DNA from: Onchocerca lupi | Taxonomy: Eukaryota > Nematoda > Chromadorea > Rhabditida > Onchocercidae | NCBI GenBank assembly: GCA_028564675.1 | Contig: JAOVVO010000462.1 | Coordinates: forward strand, 1-64,000 | Direction: 5' to 3' | Length of the DNA: 64,000 nucleotides | In this document: in pieces, positions 59,701 through 64,000 of the stretch | Layout of the letters: every line of letters begins with the position of its first letter | Position numbering within the stretch: the stretch's first letter is position 1 | Translations under genes and position numbers: made by a program | Notes under the pieces: model-generated | Told to the model about the DNA's origin: nothing | The model's database searches: none | What the model saw: only the letters and a program-made list of their open reading frames with translations

Positions 59701-62700
59701 CTAAGAATAGATCTTAGAGGTTAATGGATGCAAAAAATATTTAAAGGCTTTTAAGCTTTCTGCATCATTTAGTTAGTTTTTTTCTTTTTTTTCGCGGAAG
59801 GAATTTTTCATTTTTCATCAATTTTTCATGTTAAAAATTTAAGAAATTTTAAGTGGATGGTTTTTTTTTTTTTTTTTTTTGTTTTTTTGCCAAATTATCT
59901 TCTGAATTTTTCAAATAATCCTATTCATTTAATAAAGTTAGAAATGCAAATAATTTAAGCTAATAAAGAGAGAAAGAAAAGAAGCATAAAAATATTTCTG
60001 ATCTATTAGGCTGATAAAAAAACTCATTCGATGGAAATGATCGTCTCAAAATAACTGTTCATTTTAATGGATATTAAATTAAAGATGAGTGATTTTTTAT
60101 CCAATCAAACTTGCTAAACATTTTTTTTTTCTTCATACTAGCTAAATTAGATAAAAATTTATTTTAAAATTTAAATTTTTTCATTGAATCAATTGAAGTA
60201 ATTAGTTATTCAAAGAAGCAATTTATAATTTTAAAAAAAAAAAGTTTATTATTGGAAGTTAGCATTGCCAATATGTAATTGTTTGCAATTGTAGCATATT
60301 TAATGTAAATGTTTAATCATTAAAATAATTAATAATTTAGTGAAATATGATTGCTTTGACATTGCTAGATGTCAAGATTTCTTATATTTTGTTTTATTTT
60401 AAATTTTACCTACTTCGTTTTATTCTTTGAAGACTATTTAAATTTCATATTTTCTCATTTACATCGAAAAATTGGCTTCTTTTGTTTTCTTTAATTTGCC
60501 TAATATAGTCATAATTTCTTTGTTGCAAATATTTAAATGACGAATTTTATTATTTAAATGACAAATTTATTATCCATTTGCAATTTATTATAAGGCATAA
60601 GGCAAGTTATTAACGATTAACTTTTAATTTATCTTAACTTTTTGGTCATTTCTTTAATATTTTATTAAAATTATTATTTGAATTTTTCAATGATCTAGTT
60701 CTTTTCTTCTTTTTTTAACTTCAAATAAAATTGATTTAATTCATCATTTATTAAAATTGAAATTGAATTTGAAGGAAATGAAAGAGATGATGTTTTCCGG
60801 GAATAAATGTAAACAGAATTTACAGTTTTCTGATTGCTTATTCCCAATTTTTTTTCCTTCTTATTTTTTGTAAATTAAATATACGCTATATACATAAAAA
60901 TGTAATATTTTTGATTTTTGATCACAGAATATCATTGATTATGTACACAAATATTTAATTTTTAATTTAAGAAATGCTTAGAAGCATAATTTACGTAATA
61001 ACATAGTTTTCGAGGAAGGATAGATGATGGTTTATGCATTTAAATTTTATCCATTATCACCGATAAATCTTTTATCATTTTCCTTTTATCTAGATTTTAT
61101 TAGATAAGATGTTATCCCTCTTCTTTTTTTTTTTCTTCACTTATAAAAATAATAGTTTCATTTATGAGGTGTCATTTATTTTGAAAATGTTTGAAAACCA
61201 TTATTTCTTTTTAAATTTTTATTGCATGAATTTTTTCTTAATGATTGCCTCTAATTAAATGCATATATTAGCCAAATTTAAGGCTGAAATTTTTAGCAAA
61301 AAAGTTTTTGAGGAAAAAAAGTATAGTCTGAAGTAATAGAATAAATAGCTGAAAATATTTGACATATATCTTATTTTAAAAATGATTGACATTTTATTTT
61401 ATTCTGTTAAGCTTTTATTTTTTGCCATAATTATAAAAAAAAAAATGATCTATGAATACATTTGAAATCATTTATTTAATCTTTATTAGACTTTAATTCA
61501 AAATAAAAAGAAAAAGAAATGATGCACAAAAGTTAAATTAAAAGATTTTGATTAATTGAAAATCAAACTAACTAAATGGCTTATTTGCTATTAAATTTTA
61601 GTATGAATGATATAATCATTATATTGACATTTTTAAATCTTAATGAGTAATTCTGCAATAACATTCATTGACAATCTCATCGCAGAAATAAATTTATGTA
61701 AATTGGTTGACTAATTAATGCTTTTAACACATCAATTTGCATAAATTCAATCAACAAATATAGACATAATAGTATTAGTGAAAATTGAATAAACAAAATT
61801 CTAAAAATTGCATAATTTTATTTTCATCTTTATCCAATGTTGATTTAATGAATTATGGTTATTTATGAGCAAAAGAATTTTGAATCCTTTTCTCTTTTTT
61901 TTCTTCTCTTAAGTTTAATTTAAAAAAGGGAACAAAAAATTTGCATTATTCCTCAATTAAATTTGTCTACTTTTTTTTTTTTGCATTTACATAAATTTGA
62001 TATCGATGTACTTTATTGAATTTCTTTCAATCAATTTGTGATATTACGTAACATTTAATAATAGAATTATTTAAAATTATTTGAAAAATGCAAAACGGAT
62101 AATTATAGAATGACATGAATGATATAAAATGTAAATAGTATCTAAAAATAAAACATCGAAATTGATTGATGCTCAAATTTTATTGATGTTTAATCTGCAA
62201 AGAATTGAAGCATAACAGATGTATTTTTTTTTTTTTTTTTTTTTTTAAACAATGTACTTAAAATTAATTATATTGCTATGAAGTAGCGATGAATAAAAAT
62301 GTATGTTACAAATCATATTTAGCTTCTTTTTTTTTTTTTTCTTAAATTTTAATTTCATGATATTCACTTAATCAACAATATAATAATACTTCTTAAAAAA
62401 TGAATCGTTGACATTTTCATACCTTTTCAATTCGATTTTTTTTTTTTTCTTTCTTTTTTTCCTGCTCCCAGTTTTGATATTGTTACCATGGGAATATTCT
62501 TCAATTTTTTTTTTTCTTTTTTTTTTAAATCCAAAAGTTATTTGTTATTTGTTTCATTGCTTTATTTTATAAATATGAATGTATGAAATTTCATCACTTA
62601 AATAAATGAATAATTGAAAATGAATGAATTTTTTTTTTTAAGTTTGAATGAATAAATTTGCAAATAAATGAATGAATGAATGAATCAAAAAAAAAAAAAG

Positions 62701-64000
62701 TTGTTTACAATAGAACTAAAAATGTTTGATGTTTGATAATTTAGCAATATTTGTACTTGTTTTTACCTTTTTTTTTTTTCTTTTTTTTTTTTTCTTTATT
62801 GATTTATATTATAACTATAAATTTTGCAAATTATCATTTCATTTATGCTTTCTACGAAATTTTCATCTCATTTATTTGATTAAATATGCAATTTATTCAA
62901 ATACAAATATATTATAATAATTGGCTTATTTCTTGTTTGAAAACAAGAATGATTTATGATATTATAAATTTGCAAAATTTTTGATAGATTGTTGAAGTTA
63001 ATTTAAATTTTACAAATAAAATTTTGTTGTTTTTCTCAATTTTTTTTTTTTTTCATATAATTAATTATAACATTAGCGTTTGATAGATTTTTAATTATAT
63101 GAAAAATAATTAAAAAATTAATTTATATCAATATTTCATTCGATTTTTTACGATAAATAATATTGCAATTAGAAATTCAAATATAGCATATGTGATTGAA
63201 AAAGAATGATATAATTATTTATTTTACTTAATTATTATAATTAATCTTGTTCTAATTTAGTAATTTTTAGCAATCATTTGTAGAGACAAAATGATAGAAA
63301 AAAAAAAGAAACAAAAAACTTTTTCTCAATTATTCCAAAATTATGCTTTTGATAATAGATTATAAGCTTCGTTCAAATTTGTTCTGATAAAACTTAATTT
63401 AAGTATTAACATTTAGAATTTCTTTGTATTTCTCAGTATTAAATTTACTAATTTCAATTTTCATATTCTATATTTTCATTAAATCAATATAACGTGACAT
63501 TTGAATATTCATACGTGAATTTTAATAAGATTAATTCTAAATATATTAGTATTTGATTTTTTCAAATACATTCGATCATTTCGATCATCGGAAATTATTA
63601 AATTTGATCAATGCAATTATCAAATTTTATGCTCCGATCAAATCAATGTAATATGGGAGAAAATATTCATACAATTTATCACTTTGATGAAATACATTTT
63701 ATCATTTTGAAGAAAAAAAAAAAAAAAATTAAACTTTGAAAAGCTTTAAAAATTATTGTATGCATTAATTGATATATTTGATTTATACGTTTTAACTATT
63801 TCATCGTACATTAATCATCCTAGCATAAAAATAAATTAACCTGAGATATAATTTAAGAAAAAAAAATTTTTTTTTTTCTTTTTTAGCTCTTGAAAAATGA
63901 ATTCAAAAAATTTTTATAATATTCCCTCTTGCATTATATTATTCTTACAAATTTCATCACTATAAATTTCAAATAAAATTTTTAAACTTTGACTTTATAA

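Larger units (their letters stand above)
43065..64000. other. Gene-poor, very AT-rich DNA to the window end
   Basis: No supported gene. It contains 15-bp tandem units (44231-44323) and tandem duplications at 46597-46692, 47198-47384, about 52995-53310 and 54361-54850. Microsatellites include GA (55803-55826), ATC (56682-56733) and ATGA (about 62660-62685). Many poly(A)/poly(T) runs of 15-28 bp occur. A short complex island is at 54560-54625. Between 57 and 64 kb I see only AT-rich DNA with homopolymer runs. Confidence 0.55.

Noticed and set aside
1..64000. CRISPR arrays, bacterial operons, prophage or IS elements
   Set aside because: Spliced genes, SL1, and the absence of ribosome binding sites and long uninterrupted ORFs show a nematode nuclear sequence. 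No regular repeat-spacer array was seen.

Overview
The window looks like a chromosome piece from a nematode, probably a spirurid or filarial-type species (the clade is an inference). An exact copy of the nematode SL1 spliced-leader 22-mer lies at 4954-4975 on the minus strand. Splice acceptors are of the TTTTCAG type, introns are about 200-600 bp, exons are GC-poor, and intergenic DNA is extremely AT-rich with many poly(A)/poly(T) runs. The recognisable genes also fit an animal: a nematode-type serpentine receptor, a Myb/SANT-like regulator, a pseudouridine-5'-phosphatase, a cytosolic tRNA-Leu(CAG) and a decayed mariner transposase.

Layout. 1-655: the last two exons of a 7TM chemoreceptor-like gene (+). 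2654-3000: a broken C2H2 zinc-finger gene (+). 4017-4982: three SL1-related sequences, one of them an exact SL1 22-mer (-). 5090-5340: an unexplained GC-richer island. 7716-12496: a ten-exon gene (-) encoding a 533-residue protein with two Myb/SANT-like units; every exon junction keeps the reading frame. 12767-12995: the terminal exon of another minus-strand gene about 270 bp upstream, a spacing that suggests a nematode operon. 13.6-20.0 kb: a belt rich in microsatellites, with local duplications and one possible secreted-peptide exon (17421-17738, -). 20755-20838: tRNA-Leu(CAG) (-). 25094-26302: a complete three-exon pseudouridine-5'-phosphatase gene (-). 26760-27309: two in-phase exons of a gene with a possible PIH1/CS-type C-terminal domain (-).

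27.3-64 kb is a gene desert of very low GC. The only recognisable former gene there is a mariner-family transposase relic (about 36054-36670). Otherwise it holds simple sequence, diverged short tandem duplications, a 60-bp near-perfect palindrome (43005-43064) and a few short islands of higher complexity.

How the genes work together: the only supported link is the possible co-transcription of the 12.8-kb exon and the Myb/SANT-like gene. The phosphatase gene and the PIH1-like gene are also on the minus strand and only about 460 bp apart, with the phosphatase downstream and preceded by its own trans-splice-like acceptor, so a second operon is possible. Exon structures were assembled by eye from splice sites and phase; no transcript or database evidence was available.
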